A DNA stretch of 64,000 nt from Halococcus qingdaonensis. Lineage in GTDB: Archaea; Halobacteriota; Halobacteria; Halobacteriales; Halococcaceae. Of this stretch, positions 1-8,742 are shown piece after piece; the first letter of the stretch is position 1; each line of letters starts with the position of its first letter. Below the pieces are notes generated by a model. That model worked only from the letters and a program-made list of their open reading frames with translations. It did not search any database and was not told the origin of the DNA. The translations under genes and the position numbers were made by a program. The stretch is from positions 124,001 to 188,000 of the forward strand of contig NZ_CP101943.1 in the NCBI RefSeq assembly GCF_024508235.1. The letters run 5' to 3'.

Positions 1-2
1 AA

Positions 3-708
3 GAACGATATGGCGTCACGTACGATCCAGCTCACCTGAGCCGGAAGTTGCGTACGAGCGGGATGCACTACGCTAAACCACGCCCGATGGATCCACGTAG
101 TCCCGAGAACGCAGATGAGATACTCGCCGAGCGCCTCGCCAAGGCGCTCGGCGAGAAGGATACCGATGAACAGGAGGATGATCCCGTCGTGCTGGGGTTC
201 TTTCGATGAAGCGTGGCCGCAGCCGTTCGACAATTCTCAGCGAATGTGGTCGTACGACCGAACGGTAACGATCGAGAAACCGCTGGTGACAGCTCCGTGG
301 CGCTCGTTCGGCTTCTATGCACTCACTGGAAAGAGTACGATCTCGTTCGGTGAACGAATCATCAAAGAAACCGTCTGTGAGGCCTTGGAGACGATCCGTG
401 AGCAGAACCCGGTCGGTCGGATTCTGCTCGTGGCGGACAACTACGGATCCCATCACGCGAAGCTCACGCAGGAACGGGCCGACGAACTCGGCATCGAGTT
501 CGTCTTCATCCCGCCGTATTCGCCGACGTTGAACGCGATCGAACCGCTCTGGAAGAGTCTCAAACGAGAGATCTCACCGGAGATCTACGAGGACGAAGAT
601 CACTTTCGAGAGTTCCTCACCGAGAAATTTCTTCGATTGAGCCGTCAGCTGAGCTTTGCGGTTGATTGGATCGACACGTTTCTCCCAGATGTCCAAAAGC
701 TACGCTGA
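3..708 (+). pseudogene. IS630-family transposase, 5'-cut by window, frameshifted
   Basis: This is the C-terminal two thirds of a DDE transposase. It begins outside the window. Reading from base 3 gives a linker rich in KPRP and acidic residues, ending in VVLGFF. The frame then breaks at about base 204, where TTT CGA TGA would stop translation. The catalytic part continues in the next frame as DEAWPQPFDNSQRMW, followed by LVADNYGSHH (second Asp) and NAIEPLWKSLKRE (Glu). The protein around the break matches the relative at 3462-6013 (VVGFFDASQPQPYDN), so one extra base accounts for the break. A +1 programmed shift cannot be excluded, but simple decay is more likely. The stop codon abuts the opposite-strand transposase at 709. 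Confidence 0.85.
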
Positions 709-1719
709 TCACTCCCGGAGGGTCGCTGCGTGATAGATCCGCCGGTCGAGACATTCGCGTTTGAGCACCCCCAGTTCGATCTCGGCCATGTTCAACCAAC
801 TCCCGTTCTTCGGGGTGTAGTGAAACTCGAAGCGATCAAGATACGCTTGGGCTTCCTCCGGTGGGAAGAACCGGTAGAAGCCAGCCGGATTGTGCGTGTT
901 GAGATTGTCGAGCACCACCCGGATGCAGTCCGCATCCGGGTAGTGCTCGTCGGCGAGTTCGACCATCCGGTCAATCCACTCGGTAGTGCGTCTGCGCTCA
1001 GTGATTTCGACGTCAACCCAGCCAGTCAGCGGTTCTGTAGCGAGGTGGATACGCTGTTTGCCGTTACGTTGGTAGTGATGATCGACGCGTGCGACCGCTC
1101 CCGGTTCCGCCGGGAGCGGGTCGCGTTCGTGGCCGCGAAGCGCTTTGCTGGACTCGTCGAAACAGACGACTGGGCGGTTCTTGTCGTATGGTTCGTGGTA
1201 GAGGTCAAGGACGTCTTCCATGCAGTAGACGAAGTTAGCGTCTTGTTCGGGCGGGATCGCCCAGTATTCAGAGAGATGCGGTTTTAGGGTGTTTTTTAGA
1301 CGCTGACGAACGGTTTCGTGAGAGATCGACTCGAAGTCGATCTCGTCGAGGGTAACGAGTTCGTCGGCGAGGAGATGTAGCGTCCAGCGTGAGTGGCCCT
1401 CTGGAGGGTCGCTACAGGCGAGTTTGATGAGATGAGCTTCGGCTTTTCCGTCAAGCTTGGGCGTGTATTCACGGTCGGGCTTGCGGCGATGAATCGCCAC
1501 GAGCCCTCGTTCGGCGTAGCTCTTGCGGGTATTGTAGGCGGTTTTCCAGTGACAACCGACGTGCTCACTGATTCGCGAATCAGTGAGGCCATCATCGGCT
1601 TTCAGGAGAATCCGGGCACGGGTGTTGTCCTCGGCCTTTCGCTCGCCGGTCGAAATGAACCACTCAAGCGTTCTGCGGTCTTCGTCAGAGAGATCGACAA
1701 CGTGCTTTTTCGTTCCCAT
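709..1719 (-). pseudogene. IS630-family transposase, 3'-truncated
   Basis: This is a second, distinct IS630-type transposase. An N-terminal helix-turn-helix region (LTDSRISEHVGCHWKTAYN) is followed by a DDE domain with VVCFDESSK, VVLDNLNTHNP and LNMAEIELGVLKRE carrying the acidic triad. I chose the start at MGTKKH (1719); an ATG nine codons upstream is also in frame. The protein ends abruptly after YHAATLRE, exactly where it meets the neighbouring IS630 copy. Family members normally run about 30-40 residues further, so the 3' end has probably been lost at the junction. It is probably inactive. Confidence 0.8.
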
Positions 1720-1778
1720 TCCAGTAGAGATGCGCCGAGAGAGCATAACCTAGCAGGTCAACGGTTGAAGCTACACTG

Positions 1779-1791
1779 AGTGAGGTACTGA
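1779..1791 (-). repeat. Possible solo ISH3-type terminal repeat
   Basis: The bases AGTGAGGTACTGA match the right-hand end of the ISH3-type element at 7010-7022 (TGTGAGGTACTGA) at 12 of 13 positions and lie in the same orientation. No ISH3 transposase is attached. It may be a leftover end, or a chance match in a short stretch. Confidence 0.35.
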
Positions 1792-1801
1792 AATAGCCAG
1801 A

Positions 1802-2992
1802 TTAACTGATTTCATCACAGATTGACGAGAACGCGTCATAGGAGGGATATTCGTAGCAATCCGTGAAAAATTCCTCTTGTAACTCTGCGCGATCTTTTTC
1901 ATAGCGATCGATTCCATTAAGTGCGCTTTCCAGGTCAGCACAAAGTTCGTCTGTAGACTCAGAGACCGGACCAGGAACGTGTTCTTCGTAATCAAAATAT
2001 AATCCTCGTGTCGATTTATACTGTTCAAGATCTGGCGCATAGAAGAGAATGGGTTTGTCCTCAAAAGTAAAATCATAGAATATTGATGAATAGTCGGTAA
2101 TGAGGATGTCACAATATTGGAGAAACGGGTACAGGTCATCACCATTCTCTAGCAAAAATACCCGTTCGTATTGATCATAGGGGATATCCAATTCATCATG
2201 TGGGTGAGACGATACATACATGAAAGAATCTCTCTGTTTGAGAAGTCGATCAATTTTTTCGAAATTCGGCTTAATATTAGACAAAGAGAATCCATTTTCT
2301 TTGCCAAAGGCGTTACGCCACGTTGGTGTATAGAATATAATATCATGTTGCTCGGACATCGATGAAATCTTATCCAATTCTTGCGTACAAGTTCTGATAT
2401 TAAAATTTTTATCTTCTTGATAGAAAACATCAAGCCGTGGGTATGGTGCTATAATGAATTTAGAGCTATCTAGGTTTTTGGCTTTTCGGAATGTTTCTAG
2501 AGGCGTACCTATATTTGTGACGACAAAATTCGACGGGCCAACAAAAGAGTCCCAGAGATATCGCTTTAATCGTTTCATAACGCCGAGATTTGCTTCGCTT
2601 ACATCGGTACCCATCTTTTTTAGCGCATTTCCGTGATGGGTATCGATTACAGTTGCGCCACCAAGATTTTTTCCAAATTGGGGACCATGGGTTTCAATTG
2701 CAACCCCTGCTCTGAGAAGACGGAACCGGCCAAGTATAGAATCATGTTTGTAGGCAGAGAAACCACTTTCTCGGAGTTCTGAGACGACTCCTTCAGATGT
2801 CCCGATCCAGCTAGCTGATATCTCATCTCGTTCTTTGATGCAGTAGAGAAATAAATATTTTGAGTTCTCTGCGAATCGATCGCCTTCTCCAGCGATGAAC
2901 ACCCACTCTGATTCCCGTCTAGGGAACAAGTATGAAATGGCGAGAACAATAGCGAAGGAAGAAAACTTGAGGAACCGTTGAGCTACGGACAT
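1802..2992 (-). CDS. CDP-glycerol glycerophosphotransferase-family protein
   Basis: This 396-residue protein is of the TagB/TagF type (PF04464), which transfers glycerol-phosphate or a related polyol-phosphate from a CDP carrier to a membrane-linked acceptor. A hydrophobic N-terminal segment (about residues 8-23) may anchor it to the inner face of the membrane. Family landmarks are THHGN (118-122), YTPTWR (221-226), SSHPH (261-265) and TDYSSIFYDF (299-308), followed by KPILFYAPDLEQY. The gene is much more AT-rich than its neighbours, which suggests horizontal transfer. It sits alone between IS debris and an ISH3 element. In haloarchaea it would probably build a cell-surface glycan or teichoic-acid-like polymer; the actual substrate is unknown. 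Confidence 0.85.
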   Translation of the reverse strand: MSVAQRFLKFSSFAIVLAISYLFPRRESEWVFIAGEGDRFAENSKYLFLYCIKERDEISASWIGTSEGVVSELRESGFSAYKHDSILGRFRLLRAGVAIETHGPQFGKNLGGATVIDTHHGNALKKMGTDVSEANLGVMKRLKRYLWDSFVGPSNFVVTNIGTPLETFRKAKNLDSSKFIIAPYPRLDVFYQEDKNFNIRTCTQELDKISSMSEQHDIIFYTPTWRNAFGKENGFSLSNIKPNFEKIDRLLKQRDSFMYVSSHPHDELDIPYDQYERVFLLENGDDLYPFLQYCDILITDYSSIFYDFTFEDKPILFYAPDLEQYKSTRGLYFDYEEHVPGPVSESTDELCADLESALNGIDRYEKDRAELQEEFFTDCYEYPSYDAFSSICDEIS

Positions 2993-3104
2993 ATATAGGA
3001 ATATTGTTCGCCAAATATAAACATGGGGAAAAAGAGTCTACAGTCGGTACTTCCCGTCCGTGGCTGCCGCAAGCTGAATGTCAGTACCTCGCAAAGCCGG
3101 TTAG

Positions 3105-3458
3105 TTGAAACGTCTACTTGCTGGAGATGTGCATGATCCCGAGCAAGCAGACGGCGAAATCCACGAAGACCAGCTCCTTAATTTCCTCGTTAACACCCTT
3201 ACCGGTGCGTTCTCGCTGAACCTCGGCGAGAATGCCGAAATCGATCCCGATGATATCTTCGAGGTCCTCGTCGGCGCGTGCGCCGACGGGACCTCTATCT
3301 CCGAACTCTGCAAGCATAGCAAAGACGCTCCCTCCAGCACTGACGTCCTCTATCACCTCCGCACGAAGTTCGATTTCGATGCCGTCGCTTCCGTCGGTAA
3401 TCTTCTGCTCCAACGCGATATCCTCGATCTTCTCCCCGAGCAGGTGGAGGTCGTCTAA
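3105..3458 (+). pseudogene. ISH3-family transposase, N-terminal fragment
   Basis: The reading frame contains QADGEIHEDQLLNFLVN and later YHLRTKFDFDAV...DLLPEQVEVV, typical of the first third of ISH3-family transposases before the first catalytic Asp. Translation could start at TTG 3105 or GTG 3129. The frame ends at TAA immediately after the TA dinucleotide where an IS630 element has entered (3456-3457). The matching C-terminal piece is at 6531-6837. It is non-functional. Confidence 0.85.
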
Positions 3459-4522
3459 TGACTAAGACAATTTTTGAAAGTCAAAGAACTTCTCACACCA
3501 GCTTTTTGCGTAGCTGACTCGGTGCGTTATTTGCTCGAACACATCCTGTACGAGATCCTTGAATTCGCTCTCATTTTCGACGATGATTGGGCACATCGTC
3601 CACTTGAGTTGGTCCCAGACTTTCTCGATCGGGTTGAGATGTGGTGATCCAGACGGGAGGAAGATGAAATCGATTCCGAGCTGATGGGCGCGCTTACGCG
3701 TGTATTCACAGATATGCGAACCGTGCTTGTCCAAGACGAGCAGAATCCGCTTGCCGGGATTCTGCTCGCGGATCGTCTCCAATACCTCGCAGATCCGTTC
3801 TTTCGTCTCGTCTTCGGTGAATTTTACGAGACTCTCACCGTTGAGCGCGTAGAACCCCACCGCAGAATCGTCGGTCTTGACCAACGGTCGTTCGATGTGT
3901 GGATCGTCGACGTACCAGACACGCCGCGAATTATCGTATGGTTGGGGCTGTGAGGCATCAAAGAATCCGACGACGGTACCGCCGTCGGTGCAAACATCGT
4001 CGTCGACAATCCATCCTTCTCCATCTTCGCCCGCGCGTTTGTTGTGTGGCTGCTCATCCTCGTCGAGCGCGTCACCGACGCGCTCTTCGAGCATCTCTTC
4101 TGGATTTTCCGGGCGGTGTGGACGCTTTGGCCGCGGCTTCGCATACGATAGACCGAGTTTCCGCAGGAACGTGCCGAGGTAGTTCGGGTGGTATTCGACG
4201 TCGAATTCTTCGGCGAGAAGGTGCTGAATTTCCTGCGATTTCCAAGGCTGACCGTCACGCAGTAATTCGATCAGCTCGTCCTGTTCATCCTCATCGAGCT
4301 TCGGGGGCCTGCCGCCCCCGAAGTTCGGCATGAGTTCATCGAGTCCGCCGTTGTTCCAAGCTTCTGCCCACCGGCCTCCTGTCGCTGGTGATCGTCCTAC
4401 TCGATCAGCAGCCTCTGGAACGGTATCGCCTCGGTAGAGATTCTTGACGAAACCGATCCGCCGAAGACGGTGATCGTCTTCGGCTTCCCGAAGTAACTCG
4501 TCGATCTGCCCCTCTGGAAGAT

Positions 4523-5974
4523 CGGTAGTTCCCGACTGTGATTACCGTAATCCTTACTGTAAGCTCAATCGGTAGTCGTTTCAGAATGAGTCTGGCTCGA
4601 TGAGATGTGCACGAAGAACTCACCGAACCAGACGAGCAGATTTCAGCCGACAAGATGGAAACGCTGTCGCTTGATCTCCTCTCAGCACTACCTATGGAAG
4701 GCGTCGAGGGTTCGCCCCTCGACGCCGACGTGATCTGGAAAACTGTCGAGCGAGCCGCTACCGACGCCACTTCCGTTCATCACGTCGTCGAAAACACTGA
4801 CGAAACACCTGATGACGACGAAACTATCATGGATTGGCTCCGGACCATCGAACCGGACGCTCTCGAAGAGGTCGTTAACGACCTTCTTGCTGAACACGCC
4901 ACGACGATCCTCGACCCTGACCGGTCGAGGATCGTCATCATCGATTTCGTCGACAACCCCTATCACGGGACGTGTCTCACCGATCCAATCGAGATCTGTT
5001 CGATGAAGCCCCGCGACGGTACCACCAAGTGCCACCGATACTGTACCGCGTTCGTCCTCGACAGCAAGAAGCCACTCACACTCGCTATAACGCCCGTCAC
5101 GAGCGACGAGGACGCGGCCGACGCTGTCGGGCGCGTCTTCGACCGCGTCGACCAGTTACCCTTCGGGGTCGATGCTATTCTCGCGGATCGCGGTTACTAC
5201 CAAGAGCGCGTCATTCGACGCGCTCGTGCCACTGCTCCTGTCGTTCTCCCAGTCGTGAAGAAAGGCGAACGACTGCGCGATCAACTTGACACGCACGCCT
5301 CCTACTGGACCGAATACGCGATGTACAAGGACAAAGACCGAGAGCTTGAGTTTCCGCACGCGGTCTGTGTCTCCTACCAGAACGGCGACCGCGGCAAGAA
5401 CGGCGAAGTCGTCCGTGGCTACGTGGCGTGCGATCTCACCGATCGCACGCCCAAACAGGTCGAAACGCTCTATCGGAAGCGCTCAGCCATCGAAACCAGC
5501 TACCGCACCTACCGCGAAGCGAGAGCGATAACGGCCACACCAGACCCACTGATTCGCTTCGTATTCGTGGCTGTGAGCTTCCTCTTGCGGAATCTCTGGT
5601 TGATCGTGCGCTGGACGGTCGTCGCCCGCCCACGGCAGGGCGGGCGCGACCTTCCGACTGAGTTCACGTTCGAATTGGTGTGTGGCTGGATCAGAGATCA
5701 CCTAAGCGCTGATCTAGGCTGGCAGTACACGTGGGAGACCAACGGTGTCGGTCTGCCTCCGGGTTACGGCCCGACCGCGGCCTGACCGAAGTCAGGCCGC
5801 TGGGCCGCCTATCCTGAGCAACAGCTCTCGGCTGAATGGGGCGATCGAACCGCCGTAAAGGACGCTCAGGTGCGCAAGTGTCTGCTTCAGTCTCACCAGA
5901 CTGCTCTCGTTGTCAGATCACCCGTCAAACCAGATGCGAACGCGAAATCACGAAAACACAGTCGGGAACTACCG
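4523..5974 (+). mobile_element. Complete ISH3-family-like insertion sequence
   Basis: This 1452-bp element is bounded by 18-base perfect inverted repeats (CGGTAGTTCCCGACTGTG). The flanks are an exact 5-base direct repeat, AAGAT, at 4518-4522 and 5975-5979. It encodes one transposase (4607-5785). It lies inside the 5' end of the IS630 transposase gene and is therefore the youngest layer of this nest. It looks intact and potentially mobile. Confidence 0.92.
4607..5785 (+). CDS. ISH3-family-like transposase
   Basis: This 392-residue DDE transposase appears intact. The likely catalytic residues lie in VIIDFVDNPYHG (first Asp), ILADRGYY (second Asp) and the YRKRSAIETSYRTYRE segment (Glu), the Y-R-E arrangement of ISH3/IS4-like enzymes. 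The C-terminal part (FVFVAVSFLLRNLW, then an ARPRQGGRDLP stretch) corresponds to the ISH3 C-terminus at 6531-6837, though the two proteins are quite divergent. The start is GTG 4607. An ATG two bases upstream is in another frame. Confidence 0.88.
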   Translation: MHEELTEPDEQISADKMETLSLDLLSALPMEGVEGSPLDADVIWKTVERAATDATSVHHVVENTDETPDDDETIMDWLRTIEPDALEEVVNDLLAEHATTILDPDRSRIVIIDFVDNPYHGTCLTDPIEICSMKPRDGTTKCHRYCTAFVLDSKKPLTLAITPVTSDEDAADAVGRVFDRVDQLPFGVDAILADRGYYQERVIRRARATAPVVLPVVKKGERLRDQLDTHASYWTEYAMYKDKDRELEFPHAVCVSYQNGDRGKNGEVVRGYVACDLTDRTPKQVETLYRKRSAIETSYRTYREARAITATPDPLIRFVFVAVSFLLRNLWLIVRWTVVARPRQGGRDLPTEFTFELVCGWIRDHLSADLGWQYTWETNGVGLPPGYGPTAA

Positions 5975-6056
5975 AAGATGGCGCTGGATCTTCGTTCGAC
6001 GTGAATTCCCCATTACCCGCACATCACGCTCCACTTTCAAAAGTTTCCGGGAGCAT

Positions 6057-6491
6057 TAGTGAGACCCCGGCCTTGTTCATGAGTCGGCAGACGTGACGAT
6101 GGGAGAAAGCAACATCGAATGTCTCGGTGAGGTAGTGCTGGGCGAGAACGCTACTCCACGCTGGGTCGTCGTATCCAGCTTCTTCAGGAGGTTCATGGAG
6201 TACAGCAGTGAACTGCTTGAACTGTTCATCGCTGAGTTCGGAAGGACGTCCTGGGCGAGATTTATCGTAGAGCGCGGCGTCGAAGCCGCGCTCTTCGAAG
6301 CGGTTCAACCAGTTGTAGATGGTCTGCCGGTCCCAGCCGTATTTGGCTTCGATATCAGCTGGAGAGAATCCTTCGAGATACTCGCGAGCAGCGGTGAGAC
6401 GTTTGATCGCCTTCGGATCTGTCTCGTCCGCGAGTTGCTCGCGGACTCGACGTTTCGTGAGGTCAGGAATCTTGTTCCCTTCCTTGGCCAT
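6057..6491 (-). pseudogene. IS630-family transposase, N-terminal fragment
   Basis: The frame begins at MAKEGNKIPDLTKRR and contains a helix-turn-helix domain (SPADIEAKYGWDRQTIYNWLNRF). It is cut at NKAGVSL, where the TA-flanked end of the 3458-6056 element begins; the few residues after that are read-through. It is a different IS630 type from its neighbours. Its own upstream end probably lies near 6530, next to the TA at 6531-6532 that re-enters the ISH3 gene. The C-terminal catalytic half is missing. Confidence 0.82.
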
Positions 6492-6530
6492 ATCGGCGAC
6501 TAGTTCGCTGGCGTATCAAAACTTCCGGCA

Positions 6531-6837
6531 TACGGTATACAGTCGCCGCTTCAGCATTGAAGCGAGCTACCGCCTCGCGGAGGAGACGACGATCTCGACG
6601 ACAACGACGGATCCGACGCGACGGCTACTGTTCGTCGTGATCAGCCTCTTGTTTCAGAACGCCTGGCGGTACTTACACTGGGAGTACGTGGCGACGCCTC
6701 GCCGTGGCGGGCGTCGCCTGTGGGAGTGGTCGTTTGAGGAGTTCATCCGCATGGTGACGCGGGCAGCGTGGACGGCCCTCGCGGTGCGTCGGGCCGTCCT
6801 CGCGAATAAGCCACCTGACGACCGCTTCGAGCGGTAA
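6531..6837 (+). pseudogene. ISH3-family transposase, C-terminal fragment
   Basis: This starts in YSRRFSIEASYRLAEETT, which holds the catalytic Glu region. It then runs through FQNAWRYLHWEYVATPRRGG to the normal terminus DDRFER. It is the distal piece of the gene whose N-terminus is at 3105-3458. About 185 bases of non-coding ISH3 end follow, up to the terminal repeat at 7022. Confidence 0.88.
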
Positions 6838-7064
6838 TCCACCGATCGGGATCGCCGTTCGGTGAGTGGCCACACCGTCGCGTCGGCGGCGTTCCGCCGC
6901 CGACTGCGACAGGTTTGATACTCTCGGTAGCAAACTGTCCTCCCCAGCAGCTATTCGACACCGATCCTCCATCAAATTCACATCTCAGAACGAGTCAGGT
7001 GGCGAACTTTGTGAGGTACTGACTATAGTGTAAATGTTTTGTGGCAGCCTCCCTATTGGTAGAC

Positions 7065-8126
7065 GTGACCGACGTAGTGGTAGTTGATCAAGGAACGCCC
7101 GGCGGACGAGACACATACACAAGGAATCTCGTTTCCATGTTACGGACGAACGGGTGGGAAGTCTCTACTATCCGGATGACTTCCGACGCTGACATCCAAA
7201 TATCCCTTCTGACCGGATCTGACCTCGAGTTTCTACTCCGATTCACCATACTCGGGTTAATTGGACAACTCCCGAACGCGAGTATTGTACACACGCAGCG
7301 GACCGTCGAGCTGCTCCCCTTCTACTTGCTCAGATCCGACGCACAAATGGTGGTCACATGCCACGGAAAAGACACTTTGGAGATGAGTTTACATCGACCC
7401 TGGTGGGTGGTTTCTCTGTACAACGCGGTCGAATCGATTGCAATACGATCTGCTGATCAGGTGATCTGTGTCGACCAGTCTACGAAACAGTACCTCCTCC
7501 AGAAACACGACCTACCTGACGACAGATTCGTTGTGATTCCGGTCGGTGCCGATGGAACCATTTTCAATCCAAGATCGCAGGCCGAGTGCCGTCATCAAAG
7601 CGATTATGAACTGGACGACGACATCCTCCTTTTTGCTGGAAGATTATCAGAAGTAAAGAATTTACCGTTACTCTTGAATACATTTGTCGAGGTACAGAGA
7701 CGTCGGGAGTGTTTCTTGGTCATTGCCGGTGACGGTGGACAAAGAGAAGCACTCGAGCGGTCGCTACACAAACGAGGCTTAAACGAGTTCGTCAACCTGT
7801 GTGGCACCGTTGAACACCACGTGTTAGCGGATTTGATGAACCTTGCCGACTGTCTGTTACTCACGTCTGATCATGAAGGAAGCCCGAATGTGGTCCGGGA
7901 AGCACGTGCCTGCGGTCTTCCGGTCGTCTCAACAGACGTCGGTGATGTAAGTCAGATTATTACGGATAACTCACAAGGATATGTTGTCACGGAGCGTTCA
8001 CCGGAAGTTATCGCTGATCGAGTTGAACTGGTCCTAGATGACAATTCGGCCTCTCGAAGTCCTGACCGGAAGGTGTTGTTCGAATTTACTTACAACCGTA
8101 TCGAGACATTGTACTTTAAGAATTAG
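7065..8126 (+). CDS. GT4-family glycosyltransferase
   Basis: This is a GT-B fold retaining glycosyltransferase of about 353 residues. The N-terminal acceptor domain carries GTPGGRDTYTRNLV. The C-terminal nucleotide-sugar domain has FAGRLSEVKNLPLLL and the E-x7-E type motif DHEGSPNVVREARACGLPVVSTDVG. It acts in the cytoplasm, adding a sugar from an NDP donor to a lipid-linked or surface glycan. GTG 7065 is preferred because VTDVVVVDQG matches the usual N-terminus; GTG 7041 is also in frame and only 18 bases from the ISH3 end. The insertion may therefore have replaced the native promoter. The C-terminus (YFKN) is short for the family, and the gene is moderately AT-rich. Confidence 0.85.
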   Translation: MTDVVVVDQGTPGGRDTYTRNLVSMLRTNGWEVSTIRMTSDADIQISLLTGSDLEFLLRFTILGLIGQLPNASIVHTQRTVELLPFYLLRSDAQMVVTCHGKDTLEMSLHRPWWVVSLYNAVESIAIRSADQVICVDQSTKQYLLQKHDLPDDRFVVIPVGADGTIFNPRSQAECRHQSDYELDDDILLFAGRLSEVKNLPLLLNTFVEVQRRRECFLVIAGDGGQREALERSLHKRGLNEFVNLCGTVEHHVLADLMNLADCLLLTSDHEGSPNVVREARACGLPVVSTDVGDVSQIITDNSQGYVVTERSPEVIADRVELVLDDNSASRSPDRKVLFEFTYNRIETLYFKN

Positions 8127-8742
8127 CAATAATTGCAAGGCGAGGACGTTTATTCGTCACACGGAAGATTTGTAGCGATCAGTCAGTATTTTGTCTGAAG
8201 ATTTATGGAATCTCTGCTGGCTGAACGAACCACCGCCATCGATATAGTTATTTGGGTAGAATATCTGCTGATACGCCTGATCCGAGAATCGCCGGAAGGC
8301 GGTGCTGTCCATCCTCATGCGGTCGGTGCTAGAACGGTGCTGTCTGTGGTCTCGTAGTGATAGCAGTTGCTCATGATTGCGATCTAACCGCAGTGGAGAG
8401 ATATCACTCAAGTGTCTCTCACGCAGGTACTCCTATCGAATCATACACCTCCTCTTGGTTGTATATCTGGTAGCGATCACTCCGGGACGCCAGCGCGTGA
8501 GGAAGAGAAACACCTATGCGGGCTTTCTCGGTTGTCGCCTGCGGCGGCAGCCGGGCTGTAACGCCCAGTATTCGGCTTCCTTCGCCCATAGACCAATCAC
8601 ATACACGTGCTCTCGCACGGTTTACTGCTCGGTCTCTTGCGCCCCATACTTTCCTCACGCTCTCTAGGGATAGCCACTCGTTATCGCCTAAGGATTCGTC
8701 CGAACCAGCAGGCGCTACCGTCTCCCGCGTCAGCCGGAAATC
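8127..8742 (+). other. No confident gene
   Basis: I see only short, unconvincing frames. On the minus strand 8160-8310 reads as a plausible but unrecognised peptide (AFRRFSDQAYQQIFYPNNY). It may be debris of an AT-rich glycan gene. The right part (about 8660-8742) probably belongs to the left end of the ISH8-like element that follows. Confidence 0.5.

Larger units (their letters stand above)
3462..6013 (-). pseudogene. IS630-family transposase, interrupted by IS insertion
   Basis: The start codon is at 6013 (MGNSRRTKIQRHLPEGQIDE), the gene is interrupted near codon 11 by the element at 4523-5974, and it resumes through 4522-3462. Deleting the insertion and one AAGAT copy restores a single 364-codon frame. 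That protein has an N-terminal helix-turn-helix region (PEAADRVGRSPATGGRW), a linker (YAKPRPKRPHRP) and a DDE domain with LVLDKHGSH and NPIEKVWDQLK. The remaining 289 codons from ATG 4331 stay open. It is related to the frameshifted copy at 3-708. The exact in-frame restoration suggests the insertion is recent. Confidence 0.9.
3458..6056 (-). mobile_element. IS630-family element carrying a nested IS
   Basis: The ends are inverted repeats that share CTAATG at the outer edge and TTTTGAAAGT inside. A TA dinucleotide sits directly outside each end (3456-3457 and 6057-6058), the standard IS630 target. Removing the inner element (4523-5974) and one copy of its 5-base duplication leaves 1142 bp, a normal IS630 length. 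The two outer flanks come from different sequences: an ISH3 transposase on the left and another IS630 transposase on the right. Confidence 0.85.
3081..7022 (+). mobile_element. ISH3-type element split by later insertions
   Basis: The left end TCAGTACCTCGCAAAG (3081) and the inverted right end (CTTTGTGAGGTACTGA, ending at 7022) are imperfect terminal repeats. The transposase N-terminus lies at 3105-3458 and its C-terminus at 6531-6837. About 130 internal residues are missing, and the gap is filled by two IS630 elements, one of which carries a third element. Flanking bases (GAATG and CTATA) do not form an obvious target duplication. Outside the insertions, the non-coding ends plus a normal transposase would add to roughly 1.4 kb, the usual ISH3 size. 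Confidence 0.85.

Noticed and set aside
4518-5979. Treating the IS630 remnant at 3462-4331 as an intact short transposase
   Set aside because: The start at ATG 4331 lacks the N-terminal DNA-binding domain. Joining across the nested element gives the full 364-residue protein.
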